DNA of 64,000 nt, taken from NCBI RefSeq assembly GCF_037126175.1, contig NZ_CP146986.1:1888501-1952500 (forward strand). The letters are read 5' to 3'. Source of the DNA: Pseudomonas sp. RSB 5.4 (lineage in GTDB: Bacteria > Pseudomonadota > Gammaproteobacteria > Pseudomonadales > Pseudomonadaceae). The notes beneath the pieces are model-generated. The model searched no databases, was not told the DNA's origin, and saw only the letters and a list, made by a program, of their open reading frames with translations. Positions 8,213 to 16,139 of the stretch are shown one piece after another. The stretch's first letter is position 1, and each line of letters starts with the position of its first letter. Position numbers and translations under genes: made by a program.

Positions 8213-8718
8213 GCCTGCATCGCCTGATAGCAACGCTTGAAGGCCTCGACCATGTACTGCTGCACCCGGCTGGTGGAAACCCCCAGCCGTTCGCCGATTT
8301 CGCTGTAGGTCAAACCGTCGAGCTGATGGTAGAGAAACGCGGCTTTGGCCTTGGCTGACAAACCGTTGAGCAGGCGATCGACCGCCAGCAGCGCCTCGAT
8401 CACCAGCGCCCGCTCCTCCGGCGATGGATGCACCGGTTCCGGCGCCAGCGCCAGGCTTTCCAGATAGGCGCGTTCCAGGTCCTGGCGGCGCCAGCCTTCA
8501 TAGACCAGCCGCCGGGCGATGGTGGTCAGCAGCGCCCGCGGCTCGCGAATGGCGGTCGGGTCCGGCAGGGCCAACACCCGTAGAAAGGTTTCCGATGCGA
8601 TGTCTTGTGCACTGTGCGGGCAACCCAGCGTGCGGCCAACGGCAGCGCACAGCCAGCGATAGTCCTTTTGGAACATTTGCCCAATCATCCGGTAATGCGG
8701 GTTTTGAACATCACCCAT
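8209..8718 (-). CDS. ECF sigma factor, FecI type (iron-starvation class)
   Basis: 169 residues from MGDVQNPHYR; AGGGAG lies nine bases upstream, which favours this start over the 30-codon longer frame. Region 2 (QDIASETFLRVLALPD, about residues 37-55) and region 4 with its helix-turn-helix (LDGLTYSEIGERLGVSTSRV, about residues 130-150) are both present. Followed by fecR (4-base overlap) and the STN receptor, it forms a complete cell-surface signalling set. Expected to direct RNA polymerase to the receptor promoter, plausibly the shared box described at 7227-7250. In related systems the sigma gene is Fur-controlled. Confidence 0.93.
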   Translation of the reverse strand: MGDVQNPHYRMIGQMFQKDYRWLCAAVGRTLGCPHSAQDIASETFLRVLALPDPTAIREPRALLTTIARRLVYEGWRRQDLERAYLESLALAPEPVHPSPEERALVIEALLAVDRLLNGLSAKAKAAFLYHQLDGLTYSEIGERLGVSTSRVQQYMVEAFKRCYQAMQA

Positions 8719-9014
8719 GTCTTGCTCCCTGAAACGGGTCCCACCCGCTGCGAAAAACCATCGTTCTGCCGGGATCGTCCGGCTCCAGATCAGGGGGCGA
8801 CTGTGCAATAGCGCTGCTTACATTTGAAGTAATTAAAAATCAGGATAAGCAAACTATTGAGAATAAGACGCGCCGTCGCCGCAGAAATATTGACTGACAC
8901 AACGTTGATCCCGGTCAGTTGCCCGCCCTGAAGCACTCTCTAATCTGCGCGCTCCATCGAACGCCAAGGACGGCTCACCGGGAGCCCGCGGCTATCCCTT
9001 CAAGGAAGAAAACC
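8719..9014. other. Divergent intergenic region between fecI and hoxX-like gene
   Basis: Holds the promoters for the minus-strand fecI operon and the plus-strand gene at 9015. An AT-rich segment (about 8826-8866) contains gaataag and ttgagaat sequence that faintly recalls a Fur box, but the match to the 19-bp palindrome is poor. A Shine-Dalgarno AAGGAAG at 9002-9008 serves the plus-strand gene. Nothing else recognised. Confidence 0.4.
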
Positions 9015-10733
9015 ATGCGATCACTGAAGATTATTCTGCTGTCCTCGGCATTCAACGGCCTGACCCAACGCGCCTGGCTGGAGCTGCGCCAGGCCGGGCA
9101 CTCGCCCAGCGTTGTGGTGTTCACCGATGAAGCCTCGGTGTGCGAACAGATCGAACACAGCGGCGCCGATCTGGTGATCTGCCCGTTCCTCAAAGATCGC
9201 GTGCCGCATGCGCTGTGGAGCAATGCCCGGCGTCCGGTGGTGATCATCCACCCGGGAATCGTCGGCGATCGTGGCGCCAGCGCGCTGGATTGGGCGATCA
9301 GCAATGAACTGACGCGCTGGGGCGTGACCGCCCTGCAAGCGGTGGAAGAAATGGACGCCGGCCCGGTCTGGTCCACCTGCGAATTCAATCTGCCGTCGGG
9401 CCTGCGCAAGTCCGAGCTGTACAACGGTCGGGGCAGCGATGCGGCGATTCGCTGTATTCGCGAAGTGGTCGAGAAATTCATCGACGGCGTGCAACCGGTC
9501 GCACAGGATTACACCGACCCCAAAGTCCGCGGCCGCTTGCAGCCGAACATGAAGCAGGACGACCGCACCTTCAGCTGGCACGACTGTTCGCGCTTCATCA
9601 AACGCTGCATCGACGCCGCCGATGGCCAGCCCGGAGTTTTGGCGAGTCTGGCCGGCGGGCAGTATTACGTGTACGACGCGCACCTCGATCAGCGCACCGG
9701 CATTCCCGGCAAGATTCTCGCGGTGCATGACGACGCGGTGCTGGTCGCGACCGGCGATCACAGCTTGTGGATCGGCTCGCTGCGGCGCAAACCGCTACCC
9801 GGCGAAGAAACCTTCAAGCAACCGGCGCGGCATGTGCTGGCCGGGCAATTGGCCGACGTACCGACCCTCGACTGGTCGATTGCCAGCCAGCCGTTCAGCG
9901 ACGAGGCCTATCAGCCGATCCGCTATCGCGAATCCGGGCATGTCGGTGAGCTGACGTTCGAGTTCTACAATGGCGCGATGAGCACCGAACAGTGCCAGCG
10001 CATGGTCGAGGCGCTGCGCTGGGCCAAGTCTCGGGACACTCGCGTGCTGTTGATCAAGGGCGGGCGCGGCAGCTTCTCCAACGGTGTGCACCTGAACGTG
10101 ATCCAGGCCGCGCAGGACCCGGGCGCCGAAGCCTGGGCGAATATTCAGGCAATCGACGATGTCTGCGCTGAGCTGCTCAGCGCGCGGCAACTGGTGGTCA
10201 GCGGCGTAACCGGCAATGCCGGGGCCGGCGGCGTGATGCTGGCGCTGGCCGCCGACATCGTGTTTGCCCGCGCCGACATCGTGCTCAATCCGCATTACAA
10301 GAGCATGGGCCTGTACGGCTCGGAATACTGGACCTACAGCCTGCCCCGCGCCGTCGGCCCGGCGATGGCCGAGCAACTGACCCAGGCTTGTCTGCCGGTC
10401 AGTGCCACTCAGGCGCTGCAACTGGGCATGGTCCAGGAAATCGGCCCGCGCTGCCCGGATGAGTTTTCACTGTGGCTGCTGCAGAGGGCCAACGCAACGC
10501 TGAGCGATCCGACCTACGCCGCCGTGCGCGAGCGCAAGTTGCGCGTCGATCAGGTGCTGATCCAGCAGTGCCGGGAAAACGAACTGCAGGAAATGCAGGA
10601 AGACATGCTCTACAACCGCAACCAGTTTGCCGAGAAGTGCCGCCACTTCGTCTACAAGCGCAAGGCCTGCGGCACACCGGCGCGGTTGGTGGAAGACTGG
10701 GCGCGGGTGCGTTCGACCGAGTTGGCCAGTTGA
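9015..10733 (+). CDS. HoxX/HypX-like formyltransferase-crotonase fusion enzyme
   Basis: 572 residues from MRSLKIILLSSAF, with AAGGAAG seven bases before the ATG. Residues about 1-290 resemble a formyl-tetrahydrofolate transferase fold with VVIIHPGIVGDRGASALDWA (the HypX proteins have a very similar HPG...GDRG signature). Residues about 320-560 are an enoyl-CoA hydratase/crotonase domain (IKGGRGSFSNGVHLN, then GNAGAGGVMLALAADI). In hydrogen-oxidising bacteria HoxX makes CO for aerobic maturation of NiFe-hydrogenase. No hydrogenase gene is visible in this window, so the role here may be a different formyl- or CO-related reaction. The neighbouring fecIR genes are divergent; a LysR gene follows. 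Confidence 0.85.
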   Translation: MRSLKIILLSSAFNGLTQRAWLELRQAGHSPSVVVFTDEASVCEQIEHSGADLVICPFLKDRVPHALWSNARRPVVIIHPGIVGDRGASALDWAISNELTRWGVTALQAVEEMDAGPVWSTCEFNLPSGLRKSELYNGRGSDAAIRCIREVVEKFIDGVQPVAQDYTDPKVRGRLQPNMKQDDRTFSWHDCSRFIKRCIDAADGQPGVLASLAGGQYYVYDAHLDQRTGIPGKILAVHDDAVLVATGDHSLWIGSLRRKPLPGEETFKQPARHVLAGQLADVPTLDWSIASQPFSDEAYQPIRYRESGHVGELTFEFYNGAMSTEQCQRMVEALRWAKSRDTRVLLIKGGRGSFSNGVHLNVIQAAQDPGAEAWANIQAIDDVCAELLSARQLVVSGVTGNAGAGGVMLALAADIVFARADIVLNPHYKSMGLYGSEYWTYSLPRAVGPAMAEQLTQACLPVSATQALQLGMVQEIGPRCPDEFSLWLLQRANATLSDPTYAAVRERKLRVDQVLIQQCRENELQEMQEDMLYNRNQFAEKCRHFVYKRKACGTPARLVEDWARVRSTELAS

Positions 10734-10750
10734 TTTTGCGGTGACTGCCT

Positions 10751-10930
10751 TCCCCTCACCCTGGCCCTCTCCCAAGGGAGAGGGAACTGACCAAAGTGTC
10801 TGGCGCCCCGCATCGACCTGAAATATCTCGGTCGATTATGGATTCAACGCTGATCGTTCAAGTCGGTGTATTTCTTCAATATTCCCCAATCAGTCCCCTC
10901 TCCCTCCGGGAGAGGGTTAGGGTGAGGGGC
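10751..10930. repeat. About 180-bp repeat bounded by inverted CCCTCACCCT arms
   Basis: The left arm (10751-10784) contains cccctcaccctggccctctc and its local hairpin partner gggagaggg. The right arm (10893-10930) contains cccctctccctccgggagag then ggttagggtgagggg. A second element with the same arms and the same cagtcccctctccctccggg right end lies at 40439-40640. Looks like a small non-autonomous mobile or REP-like element. Confidence 0.7.
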
Positions 10931-10972
10931 TTTTGCCTTTACAATGCGCGCACCTCAGACACCGGCCCGCCC

Positions 10973-11836
10973 ATGGACATCGATCTCGCCCGCACCTTTC
11001 TGGAAATCGTTCGCCACGGCAGTCTCGCTGCGGCGGCGCAGAAGCTGTTCGTCACGCAGACGGCGATCACCGCCCGGGTGCAGAAACTTGAAAGTCAGTT
11101 GGGCAGCACGCTGTTCGTGCGCAACCGTGCCGGGGCGAAACTCACCGCCAATGGCGAAGCCTTCGTGGTCTACGCCAATCAACTGGTGCAGACCTGGGAA
11201 GCCGCGCGGCGCGACCTGCCGCTGCTGGACGGTTATCACAACGTGCTGCACATCGGCGGCGAAGTCAGCCTGTGCAATCCGTTGATGCTCAGTTGGGCCG
11301 CCGAACTGCGCGAGAAGATCCCCGGGCATGCCCTGCGCATGGAAATTCGCGACGGCGAAAACCTCCTGCGTCAACTCGAACTTGGCGTGCTCGATGCCGC
11401 ACTGGTCTATCAGCCCGAATACTGGCCGGGCCTGCAGGTCGAGCAGGTGTTGGAAGAGAAGCTGATTCTGGTGCGTGCGCCGAACCGCCCGGATCCCTAC
11501 GTCTACATCGACTGGGGGCCGGATTTCCGTCGGCAACACGACGCCGCCCTGCCGGACAAGGCCAAAGCCGCGCTGAGTTTCAACCTCGGCCCGCTGGCCC
11601 TGCAATACATCCTCGAACACGGCGGCAGCGGCTATTTCCGCACGCGCGTGGTGCGCAGCTATCTGGAAACCGGGGCGCTGGAAGCGGTGACCAAGGCCCC
11701 GGAATTCGGTTACCCGACCTATCTGGTGTACGCCCGCGAACGTGACTCGGCGACGCTGCAGCAGGCCTTCGATCTGCTGCGCCAGGTGATCGCCACCGAT
11801 GACGACTGGTCGCAACGCTGGAACCCGTTGAGCTGA
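10973..11836 (+). CDS. LysR-family transcriptional regulator
   Basis: 287 residues from MDIDLARTFLEIVRHGSLAA. This start puts the helix-turn-helix (AAAAQKLFVTQTAITARVQ) at residues about 18-36, as in all LysR proteins; the longer frame runs through a repeat element. The effector-binding domain follows (about residues 90-280) with the typical GEVSLCNPLMLSWAAEL opening. No divergent neighbour reveals its target. It is downstream of the HoxX-like gene, separated by the repeat at 10751-10930, and upstream of the hydroxylase pair at 11940-14161. Confidence 0.9.
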   Translation: MDIDLARTFLEIVRHGSLAAAAQKLFVTQTAITARVQKLESQLGSTLFVRNRAGAKLTANGEAFVVYANQLVQTWEAARRDLPLLDGYHNVLHIGGEVSLCNPLMLSWAAELREKIPGHALRMEIRDGENLLRQLELGVLDAALVYQPEYWPGLQVEQVLEEKLILVRAPNRPDPYVYIDWGPDFRRQHDAALPDKAKAALSFNLGPLALQYILEHGGSGYFRTRVVRSYLETGALEAVTKAPEFGYPTYLVYARERDSATLQQAFDLLRQVIATDDDWSQRWNPLS

Positions 11837-11939
11837 GTCGGCCGCTTTACACCGGAGCATGGCGCAAGTGACCTCAAGGTGCGGCCTGCACAAACGGCCG
11901 GATCGGCTAATCTGCCGGGTATAACAACAATACCCACAG

Positions 11940-13094
11940 GTGAACGCATTGAGGCAGACCACCGAGGCATTCCGCAGCCGCTACCGCGCGGCCATTCATC
12001 CGTTGTACAACCCGTGGCTGCATGGCGCCTTCGTGCTGCTGTTCGGCGTGCTGGCGATCGGCGCATTCTGGAGCAGCGCGCATCAGGTACAGCCGCTGGA
12101 ATGGCTGAGCGTGCCGCTGACCCTGCTGTTCTTCAACTTCGGCGTGTACATGGTTCATCGCCATCTCGGCCATCACAAAAAGACTTTCGCCAAGCTGTTC
12201 TACGCCCGGCACGCCGGCGATCATCACAGCTTTTTCACCCCCGGCCACATGACCTATGACGGCGCTCGCGACTGGCGGGTGATTCTGTTTCCGGCCTGGC
12301 TGATCGTGGTGCATACGCTAGTCATTACCCTGCCGTTGTGGTGGCTGCTTGCGCAGCTCAATACCAATGTCGCCGGGCTGTTCGGCGGCTGCATGGTGCT
12401 GGGCTATCTGGCCTACGAGGTGTTTCACGCCTGCGAGCATTTGCCAGCGCACAACCTGCTGACCCGCCTGCCGTGGATCCGTCAGATGCGTCATCTGCAT
12501 GAGTTGCATCACCGTCGCGAGCGCATGCAGGAACGCAATTTCAATATCGTTTTCCCGCTGATGGATTACCTGTTCGGCACCCTGTACTGGGAGCCGCACC
12601 CCGCCCCGTTGCGCTATTCGAGATCGCCCATGACCCGCATGCAGCACCAGATCGACATCGCCGGCGAGCCGATTGCCGTGCTCCGCTACGCCGCCAGCGT
12701 CAGCCACTGGCCCGAATGGCACCCGTCGTCGCTGAAAATCGACGGCCCGCAAGGCCCGTTGCATGCCGGTGCGCGTTTCGAGGAAGACATTCATGCCGGT
12801 GGGCGCGCCGGCCATTTGCGCTGGGAGGTCACCGAGTACCTGCCCGGTCGACGCTGGTGCGCAAAAGCGCGCGGCGATCACGGTTTATCGCTGCTGCTGA
12901 CCTACGAATGCGCGGCAGAAGCCGATGGCACGCGGTTCGTGCGCACCCTGGATTACCAATTCGATGGCCTGGGCATGCGCCTTGCCAATCGCTTGTTGCT
13001 CAAGCGCCGCATCGAACGTGAATCGGCGACCTCGATGCAGGCCCTGCGCGGTATGGCGCTCAGACACTTGGCGCTGACGGGGCACCGTTCATGA
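11940..13094 (+). CDS. Fatty-acid hydroxylase/sterol desaturase fused to an SRPBCC domain
   Basis: 384 residues if the GTG at 11940 is used; a TTG at 11949 has a better AGGTGA ribosome binding site (11938-11943), so the exact start is uncertain. Residues about 25-225 form a multi-pass membrane di-iron hydroxylase with histidine clusters HRHLGHH, HHSF, HACEH and HLHELHH. Residues about 230-375 (MTRMQHQIDIAGEPIAVLR to DYQFDGLG) look like an SRPBCC/START-like lipid-binding domain, so oxidation and lipid binding may be carried out in one chain. The stop overlaps the next gene (ATGA at 13091-13094). Substrate unknown; a sterol-like, hopanoid or fatty-acyl lipid is plausible. Confidence 0.8.
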   Translation: MNALRQTTEAFRSRYRAAIHPLYNPWLHGAFVLLFGVLAIGAFWSSAHQVQPLEWLSVPLTLLFFNFGVYMVHRHLGHHKKTFAKLFYARHAGDHHSFFTPGHMTYDGARDWRVILFPAWLIVVHTLVITLPLWWLLAQLNTNVAGLFGGCMVLGYLAYEVFHACEHLPAHNLLTRLPWIRQMRHLHELHHRRERMQERNFNIVFPLMDYLFGTLYWEPHPAPLRYSRSPMTRMQHQIDIAGEPIAVLRYAASVSHWPEWHPSSLKIDGPQGPLHAGARFEEDIHAGGRAGHLRWEVTEYLPGRRWCAKARGDHGLSLLLTYECAAEADGTRFVRTLDYQFDGLGMRLANRLLLKRRIERESATSMQALRGMALRHLALTGHRS

Positions 13095-14161
13095 AGCGCC
13101 TGCTGTCGGTGCTGGTGATCCTCGTCATCGCGTTTCTGCTGTTGATGCCGACCAAGGTGCAACCGGTGGCGTGGAAGCCGCCAGCGGCGCCGTCTCTGAG
13201 CGAAGGACCGTACGCGGAGAACCAGCGGCTCAAGGCCGCTGAACAGGTTGGTCCGAGTGATATCGACGGCCCCGAAGCACTGCTGCTGGAAGGCGACTTC
13301 CTGATCACCGGTCTGCATGACGGGCGACTGATCCGCACCAGCCTCGATGGCAAGGAGCGCAAGGTGCTGACCGACACCGGCGGCCGGCCGCTGGGTCTGG
13401 CGCGACATCCCAATGGTTTGCTGGTGATCGCCGATGCGGTCAAAGGTCTGCTGTCGCTCGACGCCCAGGGTCGATTGATTCCTCTGACTACCGAGGCCAA
13501 TGGCTTGCCCTTCGGTTTTACCGACGATGTGGCGATCGACAAGTCCGGGCACTACGCCTATTTCAGCGACGCCAGCAGCCGATGGGGCTATGGCCATGAC
13601 AGCGAAGCGATCATCGAACACGCTGGCGACGGCCGTTTGCTGCGTTATGACTTTCAGACCGGCAAGACCAGCGTACTCCTCGACAAACTGGAGTTTGCCA
13701 ACGGCGTGACCCTCGGCCCGGATGACGCCTATGTGCTGGTCAACGAAACCGGCGCCTACCGCATCAGCCGCTACTGGCTGACGGGGCCCAAAACCGGGAC
13801 CCACGACCTGTTCATCGACAACCTGCCCGGCCTGCCGGACAACCTCGCCTTCAACGGTAGCAACCGCTTCTGGGTCGCGCTCTACGCGCCGCGCAGTGCC
13901 TTGCTCGATGGCACCGCCGGGCACCCGTTCGTACGCAAGATGATCGTGCGCGCGCTGACGGTGTTGCCCAAACCGGTGGAGAAACGCGGGTTTGTCCTGG
14001 GGCTGGATCTTGAGGGCAAGGTGATCGCCAATCTGCAGGACGCCAGCAGCGGTAATTACTCGCCGATCACCACGGCACGCGAGTATGGGGACTGGCTGTA
14101 TCTGGGGTCGCTGAAGGCTACGCACATGGCGCGATTGCCACTGGCGGATGCATTGAAGTGA
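13091..14161 (+). CDS. Strictosidine-synthase/SMP-30-like beta-propeller protein
   Basis: 356 residues. An N-terminal hydrophobic stretch (about residues 3-20, LLSVLVILVIAFLLLM) should anchor it in the inner membrane facing the periplasm. The rest reads as a six-bladed propeller of the strictosidine synthase/gluconolactonase superfamily (GPEALLLEGDFLITGLHDG, VADAVKGLLSL-like blades, LEFANGVTLGPDD, PGLPDNLAF, GNYSPITTAREYG). Such proteins are usually lactonases or hydrolases; no true alkaloid synthesis is implied. The four-base overlap with the hydroxylase fusion says the two work together, for example oxidation of a lipid followed by ring opening. Confidence 0.82.
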   Translation: MKRLLSVLVILVIAFLLLMPTKVQPVAWKPPAAPSLSEGPYAENQRLKAAEQVGPSDIDGPEALLLEGDFLITGLHDGRLIRTSLDGKERKVLTDTGGRPLGLARHPNGLLVIADAVKGLLSLDAQGRLIPLTTEANGLPFGFTDDVAIDKSGHYAYFSDASSRWGYGHDSEAIIEHAGDGRLLRYDFQTGKTSVLLDKLEFANGVTLGPDDAYVLVNETGAYRISRYWLTGPKTGTHDLFIDNLPGLPDNLAFNGSNRFWVALYAPRSALLDGTAGHPFVRKMIVRALTVLPKPVEKRGFVLGLDLEGKVIANLQDASSGNYSPITTAREYGDWLYLGSLKATHMARLPLADALK

Positions 14162-14172
14162 GTCCGGGCCAA

Positions 14173-14309
14173 TGTGGGAGCGGGCTTGCTCGCGAAAGCG
14201 GTGTGTCAGGCAACAATGATTTCGCCTGTGCAGGCCTCTTCGCGAGCAAGCCCGCTCCCACAGAGGGATTGCATTCCAGTTGTAGGAGTGAGCCTGCTCG
14301 CGATAGCGG
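14173..14309. repeat. REP cluster (three arms)
   Basis: Arms at 14173-14201 (tgtgggagcgggcttgctcg), 14234-14262 (inverted) and 14281-14309 (diverged, tgtaggagtgagcctgctcg). The first two form a normal REP pair; the third is a decayed copy. Located downstream of the SMP-30-like gene. Confidence 0.85.
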
Positions 14310-14313
14310 TCTA

Positions 14314-14478
14314 TCAGTTACCGGACCTGTCGAATTTGTCCGGATCTTCGTCTTCAGGCAGATCCTCATCCGGCTCTTCGGGGTGGGTCGTGGAGTGCGC
14401 CGGGCTGTTGGGTTCGGGATGCGTGGGAACCGGGTCGAAACCGCCCTGCTCTTCACTGGGGAATCTGGGTGTGTTCAT
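14314..14478 (-). CDS. Small acidic, disordered protein (hypothetical)
   Basis: 54 residues from MNTPRFPSEEQGG, with GAGGTG nine bases upstream. Rich in Pro, Glu and Asp (EEPDEDLPEDEDPDKF near the C-terminus), no hydrophobic core, so probably unstructured. Another small Pro/acid/Gln-rich protein with a similar GAGGT start signal lies at 15621-15890. Function unknown. It is in a group of small genes (YdcH, DUF4142) often linked with stress or stationary phase. Confidence 0.55.
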   Translation of the reverse strand: MNTPRFPSEEQGGFDPVPTHPEPNSPAHSTTHPEEPDEDLPEDEDPDKFDRSGN

Positions 14479-14586
14479 GAGGCACCTCGCAATGAGTCGG
14501 TAAGTGAAGACTCTGTACATTCGAGGTGCCTGTCGGGGGCTGCGTTCAGTCATTTCACCATCGCGGATCGGTAAAGCGACTGACGG

Positions 14587-14829
14587 TCAGGATCGAGCCT
14601 GTAACTGCGCGACGATCTTGTCTTTGACCTGCAAGCGTTTCTCTTTGAGCTTTTTCAGTGTGTCATCGCTGGGTGCATCCGAGGTCGCCGTCTCGGCCTT
14701 GACTACTTCGGCGTCCGCCTGGGAGTACTTGTTGATCAGCGCATCCAGAAACGGATCCTCAGTGCGTTTTTGCTGGACCTCTTCCTTCGTTAGCTTCAAA
14801 TCCTGATACAGGTCATGAGTCACCGGCAT
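14587..14829 (-). CDS. YdcH family (DUF465) protein
   Basis: 80 residues, mostly charged alpha helix: LYQDLKLTKEEVQQKRTED at the N-terminus and LKKLKEKRLQVKDKIVAQLQ at the C-terminus, the DUF465/YdcH pattern of two helices separated by a short variable segment (TATSDAPSDD here). Family members are small cytoplasmic coiled-coil proteins of unknown role. Divergent from the DUF4142 gene at 15034. Confidence 0.75.
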   Translation of the reverse strand: MPVTHDLYQDLKLTKEEVQQKRTEDPFLDALINKYSQADAEVVKAETATSDAPSDDTLKKLKEKRLQVKDKIVAQLQARS

Positions 14830-15033
14830 GGAACACCTCCGTCAGTTGATCGGCAGCCAACGCGACCGATTGCGCTGGCAGTTATCAGAATGGCCTTGGT
14901 CGGGCCGTTCTGTCGACCTCCTGTCAGACCAGCGGTGGCCGTTCGTCGCCCTGTCGGAAACGCGATCAAACCTTTTCCCGCTCCACTCCCTCCATTGCAT
15001 AACGTCAACAAAAACCTGTGTGGAGAAACATCA

Positions 15034-15555
15034 ATGGACGGATTCAACCTGCGTCATCTCGTTTTGGCTGTCGCCCTGAGCGCCGGCATGGGCAGTGCCT
15101 TCGCCGCTACCTCGAACAGCTTTGTCGACAACGCCGCAGCCGGCGGCATTTCCGAGATCGAAACTAGCCGTCTCGCCCTGGAAAAAAGCCAGTCGGCCGA
15201 CATCAAGGCCTTCGCCAACATGATGATCACTGACCACAGCAAGGCCAACGATGAGCTGGCCAGCATTGCCCAGGCCCATGACATCAAGGTTCCGGACACC
15301 ACCACCCTGGTCAAGCAGGCCAAGGAAAAGATCCTCGACATGCGCGATGAATCGTTCGATGCGGCCTACGCCAACAATCAGGTCAAGGCCCACGAAGAAA
15401 CCATCGAGCTGTTCAAGAAAGAGGCCAACACCGTGACCGACGACAAAGTCAAAGGCGCCCCCGAGCTGAAGGCCTTTGCGCAGAAAATGCTCCCGGCATT
15501 GGAAAAACACCTGACCGCCGCCAAAGAGTTGCAGGCCAAACACCCGAGCAAATAG
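15034..15555 (+). CDS. Periplasmic DUF4142 protein
   Basis: 173 residues from MDGFNLRHLVLAVALSAGMG; TGGAGA lies seven bases upstream. A signal peptide (cleavage near AFAAT, about residue 23) is followed by an all-helical, ferritin-like four-helix bundle of the DUF4142 family: FVDNAAAGGISEIETSRLAL, ADIKAFANMMITDHSKANDE and the final LKAFAQKMLPALEKHL. Homologues are induced by stress in several proteobacteria; a biochemical role is not established. It ends at a strong terminator (15574-15604). Confidence 0.87.
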   Translation: MDGFNLRHLVLAVALSAGMGSAFAATSNSFVDNAAAGGISEIETSRLALEKSQSADIKAFANMMITDHSKANDELASIAQAHDIKVPDTTTLVKQAKEKILDMRDESFDAAYANNQVKAHEETIELFKKEANTVTDDKVKGAPELKAFAQKMLPALEKHLTAAKELQAKHPSK

Positions 15556-15573
15556 ACCGGGCGCTGCACACTA

Positions 15574-15604
15574 AAAAGGCCGCATTCATTGAATGCGGCC
15601 TTTT
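15574..15604 (+). terminator. Rho-independent terminator
   Basis: Perfect 14-bp stem aaaaggccgcattc (15574-15587) and gaatgcggcctttt (15591-15604) with a three-base loop, ending in a T-run. Because the stem begins with A and ends with T it can work in both directions and separates the DUF4142 gene from the minus-strand gene at 15621-15890. Confidence 0.9.
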
Positions 15605-15620
15605 GTCGTTTCAGAGCGAT

Positions 15621-15890
15621 TTAACCGCCGTCGGTGTCGATGTCGGCATCGGTTTCTTCACCGGGCTTCGGACGATCAGGCTCAGGTTCAAACCCCGGGC
15701 TGAACTCGTTATCGTTATCGGTGTGTCTGTTCTTCTGATCCACCGCCGGATCGGCACTCTGCGCCTGCTCGGTACCACCCGTGGGTTGCGTTGGCGGGCT
15801 CTGTCCCGGCACTTGCGGGTCGATGGCCGGGTCGTTGCGATTGATCGGTTCTGAACCCTGGTTCTGTTGTTGCTTGGTTTGCTCGTTCAT
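15621..15890 (-). CDS. Small Pro/Gln/acidic-rich protein (hypothetical)
   Basis: 89 residues from MNEQTKQQQNQGSEPINRND, with GAGGT seven bases upstream, preferred over the 43-codon longer frame. Low-complexity and probably disordered: many Gln, Pro, Asp and Glu (FEPEPDRPKPGEETDADIDT at the end), no cysteine or membrane segment. It resembles the 54-residue protein at 14314-14478 in composition and start signal. No known domain. Confidence 0.6.
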   Translation of the reverse strand: MNEQTKQQQNQGSEPINRNDPAIDPQVPGQSPPTQPTGGTEQAQSADPAVDQKNRHTDNDNEFSPGFEPEPDRPKPGEETDADIDTDGG

Positions 15891-16139
15891 GGCTACCTCG
15901 TTTTTCACTACCGGCGCGACTGAAACCGGCCGGCCTTGAAGATTCGAAGCCTGGGTAGCGCCAACGTTCAAAACATCGCTGGTTGCCAACTCGCCAACTA
16001 GAATATCGTTGCGTTCCATGCCTCAGATCAAAAATATCCTTTCGGGCTCGAACAACTATTTCGAACGGCAAAGGTCACTGACTTCGCACCGGTCATTTTT
16101 TACAGAACCGGCCCCAATACGCTACGGAGCAACAGGCAC

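Noticed and set aside
8826..8869. Possible Fur box upstream of fecI
   Set aside because: Only short AT-rich words match; alignment with the 19-bp consensus is poor. Mentioned as weak within the intergenic entry only.
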